Positions 10,995-22,824 of a stretch of 64,000 nucleotides of DNA are shown here, one piece after another. Where the stretch lies: positions 704,501-768,500 of the forward strand of contig JAGTXO010000012.1 in NCBI GenBank assembly GCA_019448385.1, in the 5' to 3' direction. Source of the DNA: Diacronema lutheri (taxonomy: Eukaryota > Haptophyta > Pavlovophyceae > Pavlovales > Pavlovaceae). A program made the translations under genes and the position numbers. Numbering within the stretch: the first letter of the stretch is position 1; each line of letters starts with the position of its first letter. Below the pieces are notes generated by a model, which was given only the letters and a program-made list of their open reading frames with translations, did no database searches and was not told the DNA's origin.

Positions 10995-13900
10995 ATGCCC
11001 GGTCGGCCGGAGAACCCGCTGCTGCGGGCGGCATGGGGCATGCAGGCGCCGATCATCGACCACTCACCAATACGCATCCCAGGCAGGCACCTCCCGCCGC
11101 CACCCACCGCGTCGTCGCCCGCCAACGTCCAGCTACACGCGCCACGCCTGCGCACGCCTGCGTCGTCCGAGGCGCTGCACGCTCAGCGCTTTGCCGCGGC
11201 AGGCGTCCGTGCTGGCCCGCGTGGCACCGAGCCGGTACTCCTTGTCAGCCCGCTGGAGAACATGACGAAGCAAAAAGCCGTCGACGAGATCATGCAGCGC
11301 GCCAATCAGGCGGTCGACGTGCGCACGCGCGCGCGCGCACGCGCCGCGCCACGCGCCCCTGGCGATGCCACGCGCATCTCCGCGCGCACCCATCCGCTCG
11401 ATGGCGCCGCTCAGGCCGCAACTGCACGCGCGCGGCACCGCACCTCGCCCAGGCCTTTGACCTGTACGACGGGTACCACCAGCCCCTCTCGGCCGATGGC
11501 CTGCCGATCCCGTGGCAGCAGGCAATGCTCGAGCTGCGCGACGCGATCGACCTGCACCTGTCGGGCGCGGACGACACGAATGTGCGCTTCGAGAAGCTGC
11601 TGACCAAGATGGCCAGATCGCTCGGCGGCGACCACGCGCGCACCGACGACCTGCCCGACGGGCCGGCTGTCAGCGCATCGGAGCTGGGCGATGCGGAGGA
11701 CGGCCTGGCGTCCATCGACCACACGAGCCGCTCGCGCGGCAAGCTGCAGATCATCCATAACCGCGAGGTGGAGCTCTTCGCGCGCGTGTCGGACAAGGCG
11801 CACGCGCTGTACGAGCAGGTCGACGCCTACTCGCAGCAGCTCGCCGCCGGGAAGGAGGCGGAGGAGGATCTGCGCTTGAGGGTCGCGGACGCCCTCGACT
11901 CGGCGCGCACGCTCGCCACGCAGCTCGCGGTGCAGGAGGCGGAGACGGCGCGGTACGCCAAGGAGCTCGAGGCTGCGCGCCTCGCCAGCCTTGCCACACC
12001 GGACAAGGGCTCCGATACTGCCGCCGCCAACAAGGCGCGCGCGCAAGTCGACGCGCTCAAAGCGGCGCTCGACGTCGAGAAGGCGGAGATGGCCGCAGAG
12101 CAGGAGAGGTGGACACGGAGGATCTCATTCCTCGAGGCGCAGCGCGACTCTGCAGCCGCGGAGGCGGAGGCGGCGATCGCCAAGGCGGCACGCGCCGCCG
12201 AGGCTGACGGGCTGCTCGAGCAGCTGCAGGCCGCACGCGCCGAGCTCCTGTTGGCCAGGGAGGCGGAGGCGGCCGCCATCGCTGAATCCGCCCAGCGCGA
12301 GTCGCTCCGCGTCGAGCTGGGCACGGCGCGCGCCGAGCTCGACAGGCTGCGCGCGGAGGCGCACGCGCGCGACGGCCTCGCCGCCGAGCGCGCGGCGGCC
12401 GAGGCGTCGGCCGCGCGGCTCGTGTCTGAACGGGTGAGCCGTTACGAGGCGCAGGCCGCCGACGCGAACGCCGAGGTGGAGCGCGTGCGCGCGCTGCTCG
12501 ATGCGGCCGAGCTCGCGGGGCGCGAGGCGCGCGACGCGCTGCGCCGGCGGCAGGGCGGCGCAGAGGGCGTGCTCGCCGAGATGGGCCGCCTCGAGGCGGA
12601 GCGGCGGCTCCTGTCGGTCGAGCTGGGCGGCACGGATGGCACGATCATGCCTGCGCTCACGAGCCAAACAATGCGCGCAGTCCGCGCGGAGGCGCTCGTG
12701 CAGTCCATGGAGGGCGAGCTGCACGAGCTGCGCACCGAGGTTCTCGTGCTGCGCGCCTCGTTCGAGGGCGTGCGCGCGCAAGCCGATCTCGACGAGCTCG
12801 GGTCGTCCAGCGCGCAGGCGCACGCGTCGGAGCTTCTCGAAGTCTCGCGAGGGCACGCGCGCGAGCTCGACGCCGAGCTCGAGGCGGTGCGCGCGCAGCT
12901 CGCGATGGCGCAGCAGCGCGCGGCGGAGGCCGACCGCGCCGAGCGCGAGGCGCGCGCGCGCGGCGGCGCCGACGCGGAGCTGCGCGCCGAACGGCTGCGC
13001 GAGGAGCTGCTCGCAAGCGACGCCAACCTCGACGCCGCGCGCGCCGAGATGGCCAACCTGACGGCCGACGTCGACGATGCGCGGCAGCAGGTGCGCGAGG
13101 AGCGACGGCTCGCCACGGCGCAGGCGCTCGAGCTCGAGACGGTCCGCGCCGAGCGCGACGAGGCGCTCGCGCGCGCGCGCGACGCGCAGGCGCTCGTCGC
13201 TGCGAACGCGGAGACCGTCGGCCAGCTGCGCGAGGATATCCGCGACGACCGCGAGAGCCTGCGCGAGGAGCGGCGCGCGGGCACGGCCAACTTTTTGAGG
13301 CTCACGTACGCGCAGGACGAGGTTGCCGCGCTCAAGAAGCAGCTCGAGCTCGCACGCGCAGACGGCGCCGCGCGCGCCGCGCAGCGCGAGGCGGATACAG
13401 CCGCAGCGCGCGCGGCGACGGGCGGCGACGGTGGCGATGGCGGTATTGAGCTGGCGAAAGCTGAGCTCGACGCGGCGCTGTTGCAGCTGCGCGAAGCGGA
13501 GGAGCGGGAGGCAGCGCTCGTGCAGGCCGCCGTCGACGCGCGCGCCGAGCTGCAGGCTGAGCTCAATGCGGCGCGCGCCGAGCTGCAGGCTGAGCTCAAT
13601 GCAGCGCGCGCCGAGCGCGCTGTGCCGTCGCGCGCGCGCACGCCCGTTGAGCTCGCGTCGCGGCTCGAGCGCGCGGCGCGCCTTGCGGTCGGCGCGGTGG
13701 GCGAAGTGATGTCGTCAGAGCACATGTCGCCGTCGGAAGCGGCCGTCGTTGTGCGCGCAGCCGTCGCCGCCGCGCTGGCCGGAGAGATGGCGCGGCTCGG
13801 CGGCGCTGCGAGCGCGCCGCCCAGCGCGCCGCCCGGCACGCCGCCCGGCGTACCGCCCGGCACGCCGCCCGGCGTGCCGCCCGGCACGCCGCCCGGCGTG

Positions 13901-16900
13901 CCGCCCGGCGTACCGCCCGGCGTGCCGCCCGGCACGCCGCCCGGCACGCCGGCTGCGCCAGGCCACGCGGCCGACAGCAGCGCAGACGGCGGCGCGCGCG
14001 CGCGCGAGGAGGCGGGACAGCGCACGCAGTCGGCGCTCGAGCACACGCACGCCATGCTCGCCGCCGTCGCACACGCCGCGCCGCAGCTCTCGACGCTTGA
14101 GACTGCCGCGCAGACGGAGCAGGCGGCCTTTGTCGACCTCGTCGCGCTCGATGGGCGAAGGCAATGGTACCGTCAGCACAAGGTGCAGATCGGCGAGGCG
14201 GCGAGCGACGCGCTCGAGGCGTCGGAGGAGGCGCTCAGGCGCTTCGACGCCGTCGAGAGCATCACCGAGCACAGCGACACGCAGGGGGGCGACGTGGCGC
14301 GCACGGCCGACGGGCGGCTGCGCGCGCGCGCGGTCTCTGTAGGGGCGGCACGCGCCGGGTTCCTGCGCGCATTCGGCGAGGCAACGGCCACCGCAGACGA
14401 GGTCGCGCACAGGCGGGCGCGCGAGCGAGCGGACGCGTGGGGGGCGCTCGACGCGCGCGCTGCGCACGCCGCCGAGCGAGTCAACGCCGCCATCACGGCC
14501 GCGGCGGCCGCGGCGGCGGCCGGCGACGACGACGGCGCGGCGGCGGCCGCGGTGGCCGCTGCAGAGGCGGAGGCGGCTGAGGAGGAGCGCGTGCTCGAGG
14601 CGGAGGCGGAGGCGCTTGCGAGCACTCCCAGGTTGAGCGTCGATGAGCGCATGCATCTCGCTCAGCTCCGCGAATCGGCCGGCGCCGCTGAGGGCGAGTT
14701 GCGAGCCGCGGTCGGTGCCGTGTGGGACGAGCTGCTCGAGAGCGCGCCGAGCACGCACCGGCCTGCGCTGCGCAGTCGGCAGCGGCGCGCGGCGGCGGCG
14801 AGCGCGTCGCCGCTCGGCGCGCTCGTCGCGGCGAGCGCCGACGAGGACGCCTTCGTCCGCTCGATCGCCGTGGCAGAGATGGCGGGCGTGGCGCAGCAGG
14901 AGGACAAGGCCGATGCCCCGACGCTCGTCGCGCTCGCTCAGTCGGAAGTCGAGCGACTCGACACGCTGAGCCTCGAGATGGCGGAAGCGCAGGCCGTGCG
15001 CGCCGATCCGCCTGACGCGCGACCGGTCGACGGCGCAAGGTTGGCGGACGGCGCGCCGTCCATCAACCTTGCGCCATGGGCCGCGCGCGTGAGCAGGACG
15101 CACGAGCGGCTGCGCGCGCTCCTCGGCGCCCTGTCCGCGCAGCTGCTCGCGGCGGACCAGGCGGTCGCGGCGGGCGCGGCGCGACTCGTCGACGCGCGCG
15201 ACGGCGCCGCGGATGCGGCCGCCACGGCTGCCGCGACCGCCGCGACGGCGGACGGCGCGACGGCCACCTCGCCCGTCGGCGCACAGCCGCGGCGCGAGGA
15301 CGCCCTCGGCTGGGACGACGGCGTGGACCTTGCCGTCGCTGCGGCCACGTCGCGGCCGCGCAGCGCGGCGGGCACGAGTCCGCCATCGCGAGCGTCGCTG
15401 GTGCACAGCCAGGCATCGGACAGCCAGGCATCGGACAGCCAGGCATCGGACAGCTCGGTGCTCGGCTCGGCGCACGATGGCGTGGAGGGGGTGGCACCAC
15501 GCGGCGACGCCGAAGCGGCCGGCGCGCACGCTGCGATCCTCGCGGCCGGGCTGAGCGCAGAGGCACTCGAGCAGGCGGTGGAGGAGGCGCTCGCTGTGGA
15601 GCGCGCCGAGGCGCAGGCGCGCGCCGACGAGATGCTCGAGCTCACGGCCGCGCTGAAACTCGAGCTCGACGCGGTCAAGCGCGAACTTGCCGCGCACCGC
15701 GGCAGACTTGCTTCCACCGTCGAGGGGATGTTGCAGGCTGAGGTTGCGCTGCTGCGCGCGCAGGCGGACGCGGCCGCGCGCAAGCACGCCGGCATGACGC
15801 GGAGCACGCTGCGGCTGGCGGCGACGCTCGACGGCGAGCGCGCAGGCCGCGCGGCAGACGTCGCGCAGCTGGGCGCCGAGCTCGCCGAGCTGCGCGCGCT
15901 GCTCGGCGCGCGCGACTCGGGCTCAGCTGACGAGGCCATCGCGACTGCGCACGCGGCGATGCGCGAGGCGGAGGCCAAGCTGCATGCCGTGCTCTCCGTC
16001 GAGCGCGAGAGCGCCGGCTGCCAGACGGACGACGACGCGCTCGCCGTCCGTGAGGAGACGCGTGCGCTGCACGCGCAGGCGACTCACGACGCCGACGCCG
16101 ACGCGAGCGCGACGCGAGAGCGCAAGCTCGTCGAGGCGCTGCAGACGCTGCAGACCGACGTGCTCGCCGCGCGCGACGCGCAGCAGGCGAACGCCGCAGC
16201 GCGCGACGCGGCGCGCGCGGACGCGGCCACGGCGCGCGACGCGCGAGAGGTCGAGGCGGAGACGCGTGCCGCCGCCGAAGAGCGCGTCGCCGTGCTGCTC
16301 CGCGAGCTCGACGAGCTGCGCGCACGCAGTGGCGCGGCTGCGCACGCGCAGCCAAACCGCTCGGAGGACGAGCCCGCATTGATCGCCGAGCTCGCGCTGC
16401 GCGCCGAGGTCGCGGCGGCCGCGCTGCGCTCCGAGTTTGGCCTTGAGTCCTTCCTCGGCGCGGCCGAGCGCGCGGCCGAGCGCGCGGCGGCGGTTGACGT
16501 GGCGTCGTCGGTTGGGCGCGAGCGCGACGAGCTGCACCGCGAGCTGCAAGCGCGCGCGGCGCAGCTGCGCGAGCTCGAGGACGGCGCGCGCGAGCGCAGC
16601 TCCGAGATCAACGCGTCGCTCGACGCGATCGTCGCCGCGCGCTTCAAGGAGCTCGAGGCCGAGATCGCGCGCCTCACCGAGCAGCTCGCGGGCGCGCGCG
16701 ACAAGGGCGACGTGAGCCGCGACTTTGCGCACGTCGCGCAGTCGATCCTCTCGCGTGAGGCGGAGATCACGCGCGAGAAGGCGGTCGTCTACGCGGGCCG
16801 CACGTACGAGAAGCGCCAGGTCGAGCGGATCACGCGAAACCTCGACAAGTATGAGACCGCGCACGGAGGATTGCGTGGCGACCCAATGTCGCGTGCGCTC

Positions 16901-18023
16901 GTGCGGATGGCCGAGCGGCACGAGGCAGCGGCGCGCAAGTGGGAGCAGCGGCGCGAAGCGCTCTTCCTCGAGCAGGCGCGCAACCGCGAGGCGGCGATGG
17001 CCGCCCTCTCGCTTGTCGTCCACCACGGCGCGCTCGGCACGTGGTACCACTCGGCAATCGAGGGCGTGTCGCCCAGGCGCCGCCAGCCGGGAGGGCGCGA
17101 CGTTGGGGTGCGCGCGCCGAGCGCCGCGCCGCGCCGCCGCCAACTCGGCTGACATCATCGCATCTCAGCCGCGCATGCGCGCAGCCCGTCAGCGCGTCGC
17201 GGATGCCAGCTGCGCTCCCCGTGCCCCCGCCCCCGGCCCCCTTCTTCCCCCCCCCCCCCCCTCCCCCCCCCGGGCTCGACCCACCATCACGTTGCACGCT
17301 CACCGCCGCCCCTACCGCCGCCCACACACTGCGCGCCGTGCGCGCCACCCCGCGCCATCTCGCCGCCTCGCCGCTGCGTGCCTAGGCGGGCGAGACCGTC
17401 GCGCGCGGCGTGGGCGGCTCACCGCCGCCATCGCGATCCCATTCGCGCGCAAAACAGCGCGCAACATTTTTCTCGGCGAGCACACCCGTGCTCGCTCCGC
17501 TCTCGCGGCTGACAAAGCCGGTGGCCGTGCCTCGCGGCTACGTCGGCGCTGCAATGAGCGCGAGCGCGCCGCTGCCATTCAGCGCGGCCGCTGGCGTGCA
17601 GCCAGCGCGCGCATCGCACCGCATGCCCGGCGCGGCGCTCAGCCAGCCGCGGCCGTCGTTCACTGCCTCGACCGTCGCCACCTCGCCGAGGAGGGCGGCG
17701 CCACGCCTCGAGCAGGTGAAGACTGCGCACGCGCAGCGTCCAATGCGCCGCGCCCTCACCCTCCTCGCGCCCGTGCTTGGCGCCGATCCCAGCGCTCACG
17801 CGCCAGCCAGCCGCAATCCTCGTCCTGCGCGCAGGCCGCTCCGCACGCGTCGCCTCCGATGCCGGCGGCTTCCGTCGGACCGAGGCCGTTTGCGCGCGTT
17901 GGGCTGCCCCCAGCGGCGGCATTCATGGCCGCGCCCGGCTATCCCGGCTCGCAGCTGCGCGACCCAGCGCGAGAGCGCACCTCCATGCCAGTCGCGACGG
18001 TGCCATCGTTCCTGAGGAGATGA
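10995..18023 (+). CDS. Giant coiled-coil protein with proline-rich tail
   Basis: Proposed exons are 10995-11318, 11453-17107, 17185-17337, 17458-17715 and 17835-18023. All introns are phase 0 (77-134 nt; donors GTGCGC or GTGAAG, acceptors CAG), giving about 2192 aa. Exon 1 ([15 protein letters not shown] to NQAVD) and exon 2 (from AFDLYDGYH) are secure. The last three exons are inferred from matching phases and borders; otherwise exon 2 would read on to a stop at 17152. The bulk is Ala/Glu/Arg-rich coiled coil. It holds a PPG-type repeat (13811-13955), a doubled [11 protein letters not shown] motif, three QASDS repeats (15405-15449) and a conserved-looking segment near [18 protein letters not shown]. 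The tail is Pro/Ser-rich. I do not recognise the family. The shared promoter with the ODA docking gene hints at a flagellar or basal-body role. Confidence 0.7.
13811..13955 (+). repeat. [11 protein letters not shown] coding tandem repeat
   Basis: Inside the giant coiled-coil gene a 12-bp-based array of near-identical ccgcccggc(a/g)(c/t)g units encodes alternating APPG, TPPG and VPPG motifs, about 12 in all. It interrupts the coiled coil with a rigid polyproline-type or collagen-like spacer. The codons are nearly uniform, which suggests recent slippage growth. Confidence 0.85.
15405..15449 (+). repeat. 15-bp coding repeat (QASDS x3)
   Basis: Three identical 15-bp units (cagccaggcatcgga) follow each other and encode three QASDS repeats in the giant coiled-coil protein. 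Identity at the DNA level points to recent duplication. The serines could be a phosphorylation cluster (inference). Confidence 0.85.
17247..17271 (+). repeat. C-homopolymer tract, probably coding polyproline
   Basis: A run of about 15 C, one T and about 9 C. In the proposed exon 17185-17337 it encodes a run of prolines after FF. Such mononucleotide tracts recur in the window (21606, 24578 and 54380), but this is the only one that may be coding. Confidence 0.7.
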
Positions 18024-18111
18024 TGGCATGGGAGGGAGGGGGGGATGGCTGACGGCAAGACGTTGGCGACGCTGCAAACCCACGCGTTGCGCGTTGCCAC
18101 CACTTTCACTC

Positions 18112-18207
18112 GGCCGATCGCACCATCGCATCCGACCTCCCCGGCCGATCGCACCATCGCATCCGACCTCCCCGGCCGATCGCACCATCGCATCCGACCT
18201 CCCCGGC
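18112..18207 (+). repeat. 31-bp minisatellite, three copies
   Basis: Three head-to-tail copies of a 31-bp unit starting ggccgatcgcaccatcgcat, at 18112, 18143 and 18174, with a truncated fourth start. They lie between the stop codons of the convergent giant coiled-coil and TRIC-like genes. The copies look identical, implying recent expansion. No coding role is apparent. Confidence 0.9.
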
Positions 18208-18227
18208 CACGCCGAGCGCGTCAGGAC

Positions 18228-19281
18228 TCAGGAGGCCTTGGCCTTGGTTGGCGACTCGGCGACGACGGGCGGGACGACGGCGGAGAGCAGCGCGGTCAGC
18301 GGCTGCAGCGGATGCCAGCTCGGCCCCATGAGTGTCTCCTGCAGCACGCCAACCGTGCAGAGAAAGGCGACGGCGCCCACACGGCACGTCTCCGCCGACC
18401 GCTCGAAACTCGGCGCGCAGGCCGCCCAGATTGCAGGGCCGATCGTCGGCTCGTGCATCAGCGCGAGATAGAGCGCGGCGATGCTGAACGCGGAGATCAT
18501 CGGCCACGAGAAGCCCTTGTCGATTGGCGCGAGGCCCTTGTCAAACGGCAGGAAGTTTCCAAAGCTTCCAGCCATCGCACCGCACAACAACGGACCCCAG
18601 AGCGGCGTGGCGAAAAGGCTCGGCTTGAGCGTGCGCGCGGCGAGATCGGTCATCGAGATCACAAAGTTGGCGCGGAACGTCTCGAAGGCGAGCAGCACGA
18701 GCAGCCGCGCGGTGGGCAGTCCGCTCGGGCCGAGCACCCTGCCGCGCGCGTGCGGCCGGCGCGCGGTCAGCGCCGGCTGCAGCGCTGCGCGGCGCCGCGC
18801 GGCGCTCGCGGCGCACCTGAAACCAAGGTCGCCAGGCGAGCGCTGCGCGATATACCACCCGACGAGCGCGGCGGTGACGACCATGTCATTGGCCATCGGC
18901 CCGGGCGGCATGCCAAGGCAGATCGGCACGACGATGCCGCCGCCGAACGCGCCGAGGAGGGTGCGCACGAAGGAGACGCCCCAGAAAGCGTTGCGTGGGC
19001 CAAGCGCACGCACCTGCGCGGCCAAAACCGGTCGGGCGTGAGCGGCCAGGCCTCGCGCCCCCGTGCGCGCGCGCGTATCCGGCTCGCGATCGTGCACGCC
19101 TCACCTTGAGCGCGACAAAGAGCGCGTAGCCGCACATGACGCAGAGCGTGATCAGCTTGCCGCGGAGGAGGACGATATCGAAGATGAGCGAGATGAGCGA
19201 CGCATCCGACGAAGGAGGCGCCGGCGCCAGCTTCGCCGCCTCCCCGAACCTCGCCGCAGCTAGGAGGAAAAGCGTCGCCAT
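18228..19281 (-). CDS. TRIC-like (TMEM38) intracellular cation channel
   Basis: Three exons, 19281-19105, 19013-18817 and 18738-18228, with introns of 91 nt (phase 0, donor GTGAGG) and 78 nt (phase 2, donor GTGCGC). The spliced protein is 294 aa with about seven hydrophobic segments. The segment order and several local patterns fit trimeric intracellular cation channels: AFGGGIVVPICLGMPPG before a WYI-containing helix, then RLLVLLAFETFRANFV, then a glycine-containing helix ending GSFGNFLPF. TRIC channels carry K+ counter-current for Ca2+ release in ER/SR or act in bacterial membranes. Similarity is structural rather than motif-exact, so another small polytopic family is possible. It is divergent from the DMT transporter. 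Confidence 0.5.
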
Positions 19282-19401
19282 TCGTGGGACGAATTGAGTA
19301 CTAGTGGTGCCATATGGAATGGGTAACAGGCAGTGATATGGATTACGGTACTGACTTGTGTGAGGGATGAGCGGTGCGGATTGGTGAGTGGACGTCCACG
19401 G

Positions 19402-20721
19402 ATGATTCGCGCGGCTGTCGCGCGCCGCGTCGGGCGCCTCCTCGCCTCCGCAACGCATCGCGCGGGCGTCGAGGCGCTGCCATGGCGCTCGCGCGCGGCA
19501 CGTCCACACATGCCCGTCGGCGAGTCCGCTCATGCGCGCGTGGGGTGCTCGTCGGCGAGTCCGCTCATGCGCACGCGCGCCGACGAGCAGCCCGTCGACG
19601 TCGCGCGCATCGGTGTGCTCCTGACCGTGCCGCTCGCGTGGGGCACGTACGCCCCAGCGGTCAAGGTGGCCTTCGCGGCCGCGTCCGAGCCCGCCGTCCC
19701 GGGCATTGCGCTGTGTGCCGTGCAGTACTTGTTCGCGGCGCTCGCGCTCACCGCTGCCGGACGGTTCGCCGGCGGCGGCAGCGGCGCGCGGCTGCGCGGC
19801 GCGGCTCGGTCGAGCTCGCGCGGGGTGTGGGCAGCCGCGCTCGAGCTGGGCGGCATGCTCTTTCTTGCCAATGTGCTCCACGTTGCCGCGCTCGCGCGCC
19901 TGCCCACAGACCGCGCGGCCTTCCTCGTGCAGAGCAGCACAATCCTCGTGCCGCTCATGCTCGCCGCGCAGCGAGGCGGCTTCAAAGGCGTGCCCGCGCG
20001 CACGTGGACGGCGTGCGTCCTCGCGGCATCCGGCGTGCTCGCCATGTCTGCTGGCAGTCCACCCAGCGCGACACTCGGCGCGCCGTCTGCGGGCGACGGC
20101 CTTGCCCTGTGCGCCGCGCTCATATACGCGCTCCACGTGCTCCGGCTGTCGGTGCTTGCGCCATCGCACGGGCCGCTGCGCCTCGCGACGCGCAAGGCGA
20201 CGTGCGAGCTGCTGCTCGCCTCAGCTCTGCTCTCCGCCCTCCTCGTCGTCCCCGCGCTCCCAGCGGGCGCGGAGCTGCGCGCCTTCGCTGCGCAGCTCTC
20301 CGCGATGCGTGCGCCAGAGCTTGCCCTCCTCGCGGCCGCAGGCGCATGGATGGGCGCAGTGACCACAGGCTACACGATGTGGGCACAGGCGTACGGGCAG
20401 GGCGGGCGCGTCTCCGCGCCCGTCGCCTCGCTCATATATTCGAGCGGGCCGCTTTGGTCGGCGGCGTTTGCCCTCGCCCTCCTCGGTGAGAAGCCGCGGC
20501 CGGAGGAGGCGGTGGGCGGCGCGCTGATCGTCGCCGCGCTCGTCGTTGGTGCATTCGCGCACGCCGGGCGGCCGAGTGGCGCGCTGGCGCTCCGTCGCGG
20601 GATTGGGCGTGGGACGGCGCGAATGAAGCGCGCGCGCCGCTTCCCAGTGTCCGCGGCAGGAACCCACCGGCGCTGTTGGCCGTTTCGTGCCCGCCGTCGC
20701 AGATTTTTTTGGTCGTCATAG
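19402..20721 (+). CDS. EamA/DMT-family membrane transporter
   Basis: Single exon, 439 aa from the ATG at 19402. A basic, Ala/Arg-rich leader of about 75 residues looks like an organelle transit sequence. About ten hydrophobic helices in two EamA-type halves follow, starting with PLAWGTYAPAVKVAF and ending with a family-like LLGEKPRPEEAVGGALIV. DMT proteins export or exchange small metabolites, and many algal members sit in plastid envelopes; the substrate cannot be told from sequence. The leader contains a 22-bp direct repeat (about 19517 and 19552), duplicating VGESAH-type residues in shifted context. The C-terminal 40 residues are basic and may lie outside the membrane. Confidence 0.82.
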   Translation: MIRAAVARRVGRLLASATHRAGVEALPWRSRAARPHMPVGESAHARVGCSSASPLMRTRADEQPVDVARIGVLLTVPLAWGTYAPAVKVAFAAASEPAVPGIALCAVQYLFAALALTAAGRFAGGGSGARLRGAARSSSRGVWAAALELGGMLFLANVLHVAALARLPTDRAAFLVQSSTILVPLMLAAQRGGFKGVPARTWTACVLAASGVLAMSAGSPPSATLGAPSAGDGLALCAALIYALHVLRLSVLAPSHGPLRLATRKATCELLLASALLSALLVVPALPAGAELRAFAAQLSAMRAPELALLAAAGAWMGAVTTGYTMWAQAYGQGGRVSAPVASLIYSSGPLWSAAFALALLGEKPRPEEAVGGALIVAALVVGAFAHAGRPSGALALRRGIGRGTARMKRARRFPVSAAGTHRRCWPFRARRRRFFWSS

Positions 20722-20821
20722 TCACAGTCAGTCAGCCCGCGGCATTTTCGCTGACAAAGCTGCGGGCCGCGTGAAGCATTCGCAGATCAGCTCGCCAGTC
20801 TCACGCGCCGCACACCAGCCT

Positions 20822-21604
20822 CTAGGGCGTGAGTCGGTTCGGATCGCGCGGGAACATGGTGGCCTTGCGCACGTTGTCGAGCGCGAGGTAAAGGAAGACG
20901 ACGCGATCGAGGCCGAGGCCGGCGCCCGCGTGCGGCGGCGTGCCGTAGCGCATCGCGTCCACGTACCAGCGGAGCGAGTCGAGCGGCAGGCCCTGCGCCA
21001 CAATCCGCTGCTCGAGCAGCTCGGGCACATGCACGCGCTGCGCGCCAGAGCAGATCTCCTCGCCGCGCAGGAAAACGTCATACGAGTTGGTCAGCGCCGG
21101 GTTGTCCGCGCACGGCATCGTGTAGAAGGGGCGCGCGCCCGCCGGGAAACGGTCGAGGATGTACAGGTCGACGCCGTGCTTTGCCGCGACGAGCTCGCCG
21201 AGCTGCCGCTCGAGCGCCGTCGTCAGATCCGCCGTCTCGTCCACGTCGGCGCCCGCGGCCTGTGCGACGTGAGGGCGCGGCGCGCGCGCATGAGCGAACG
21301 CGCGCCGGGGCGCGAGCCGGCGCGGCCGTCGCGCGGCACAGAGCGGCGCGTCTTGCCTTGAGCATCGCCATCCCCTCCTCCCAGTGCACGATGCACGGCT
21401 GGTCGCTGATCCGTGCAGGGCGCGACGGGTACTGTGTGCGCACGGCGGCCATCTCCCGAGCGAAGCGTTGCTCGAGCCCGTTGAACGTGTGCGCCAGGGT
21501 CGCGTGCACCACGTCGAGCGCCTGCAACGCCGGGGGCGAGGGAGAAGCGTGGTGGCGCGAGTGGGGTGCAGCTCGCGCGCGGAGCGGCGCGCGCGCCCCG
21601 ACGG

Positions 21605-21637
<33 letters not shown>

Positions 21638-22824
21638 GGGGGTGGGGGAAGGAGGGCAGGAGGGAGAGGGAGGGTAGCCGCGGTGCGCACCTCGTTGTAA
21701 TGATGCTTGATCTCCATCTCGAGGTCGAGACCGGTGAACTCGCACAGGTGGCGGCGTGTGTGTGACTTCTCCTTGCGGAAGACGGGCCCCACCTCGAAGA
21801 CCCTGCCCATGTCGCCGCAGATGGCCGCCTGCTTGTACAGCTGCGGCGACTGCGCGAGGCACGCGGTCTGCTCAAAGTACTCGGTCGTAAAGACAGCCGC
21901 ACCGCCTTCCGACTCGCCGCCGATGAGTTTGGGGGTCTGAATCTCGACGAAACCGCGCGCGTACAGCGCCTCGCGGAAGAGCTGGCAGACCGCCGAGCGG
22001 ACGCGCAGCACCGACGCCGACGGCGCCGTGCGCAGGTCGATCCAGCGGTGGTCGAGGCGCTGCTCCTGCGGGACGCGGCTCCAAGGCCGGTCTGTTGCCT
22101 CGGACGCGACAATTTCCTCTTCGGTGCGCATGGCGTCGTCGAGCTGGAAGGGGAGCTGTGGCTCGGCGCGCGAGATTACGAAGAGCCGCTCGATCCCGAG
22201 CTCGGCGCCGCGGATCGACGTCGAGTCGACCGCCGCCGCCTGGAGCACGCCGCACACGTCGACGATGGACTCGGGCGCAAGGCCGCTCAGCCACTTGAGG
22301 AAGGCCTTTGAGGCCTCGGGTCGCTCCTTGTCCTTAAAGTAGCAGGCCTGCAGCGTGTCGTACACCCCCTGGCGCAGCACGAGAAAGCACGAGTTGCCCT
22401 TTGCGCGCACGCGCGCCACGCGCGCGCGGATCCACACGCGCTCGCCCACCTGCGCGCCGCCCGGCGCCAGCATGCCGTGCAGGTCTGCGTAGCGGCGGCA
22501 GTCGGCGGCCTGAGACATGACGAGGTCATGATCGCCGTACATCGGCTCGTCCGCGCCAGCATCGCCCGCCGCCGCCACCGCCGCGCCCGCCGCGCCCGCG
22601 CCGGCGGGCGGGAAGGGGACCGCGGACGTGGCCATACCGGCCGCAGCCGCGGCGCACATCGCTGGCTGGGCGCGCACGCGGGCGAGCGGCACGGCGCGCG
22701 CAGAGAGGCAGCGGGCAACTGCCGAGCCCGCCCGGCGCGCGGGCAGCCTTGCCAACGAGGACATGGACTGCACCCCGGGGAGCAGGAGTGTCGCGAGGAG
22801 GCTTTTAATGACGCCGGCGGGCAT
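20822..22824 (-). CDS. Aspartyl-tRNA synthetase, eukaryotic/archaeal type
   Basis: Three exons: 22824-21691, 21521-21357 and 21259-20822, all phase 0, giving 578 aa. Intron 1 (169 nt) carries a 31-base homopolymer. Intron 2 (97 nt) opens AAG|GCAAG, a GC-AG intron. The order is an OB-fold anticodon-binding domain (VWIRARVARVRAKGN), then class II motifs: motif 1 region FVEIQTPKLIGG, motif 2 around GPVFRKEKSHTRRHL and motif 3 GAGLGLDRVVFLYLALDNV, ending MFPRDPNRLTP exactly as in cytosolic AspRS. About 125 residues precede the OB fold; ATGs at 22824, 22764 and further in, together with a hydrophobic/basic leader, suggest organelle or dual targeting. It charges tRNA-Asp. Confidence 0.95.
21606..21636 (+). 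repeat. 31-base G homopolymer in AspRS intron 1
   Basis: An uninterrupted run of 31 G (C on the sense strand of the gene), followed by a further G-rich stretch to about 21675. It sits wholly within the first AspRS intron. Such a tract can form G-quadruplexes and is prone to length change and assembly error. Confidence 0.9.

Noticed and set aside
12442-15787. Antisense ORFs of 500-700 aa inside the giant coiled-coil gene
   Set aside because: Stop codons are rare at this GC content. The antisense products are Ser/Arg/Ala strings without domains, while the sense strand has coherent heptads and conserved exon borders.
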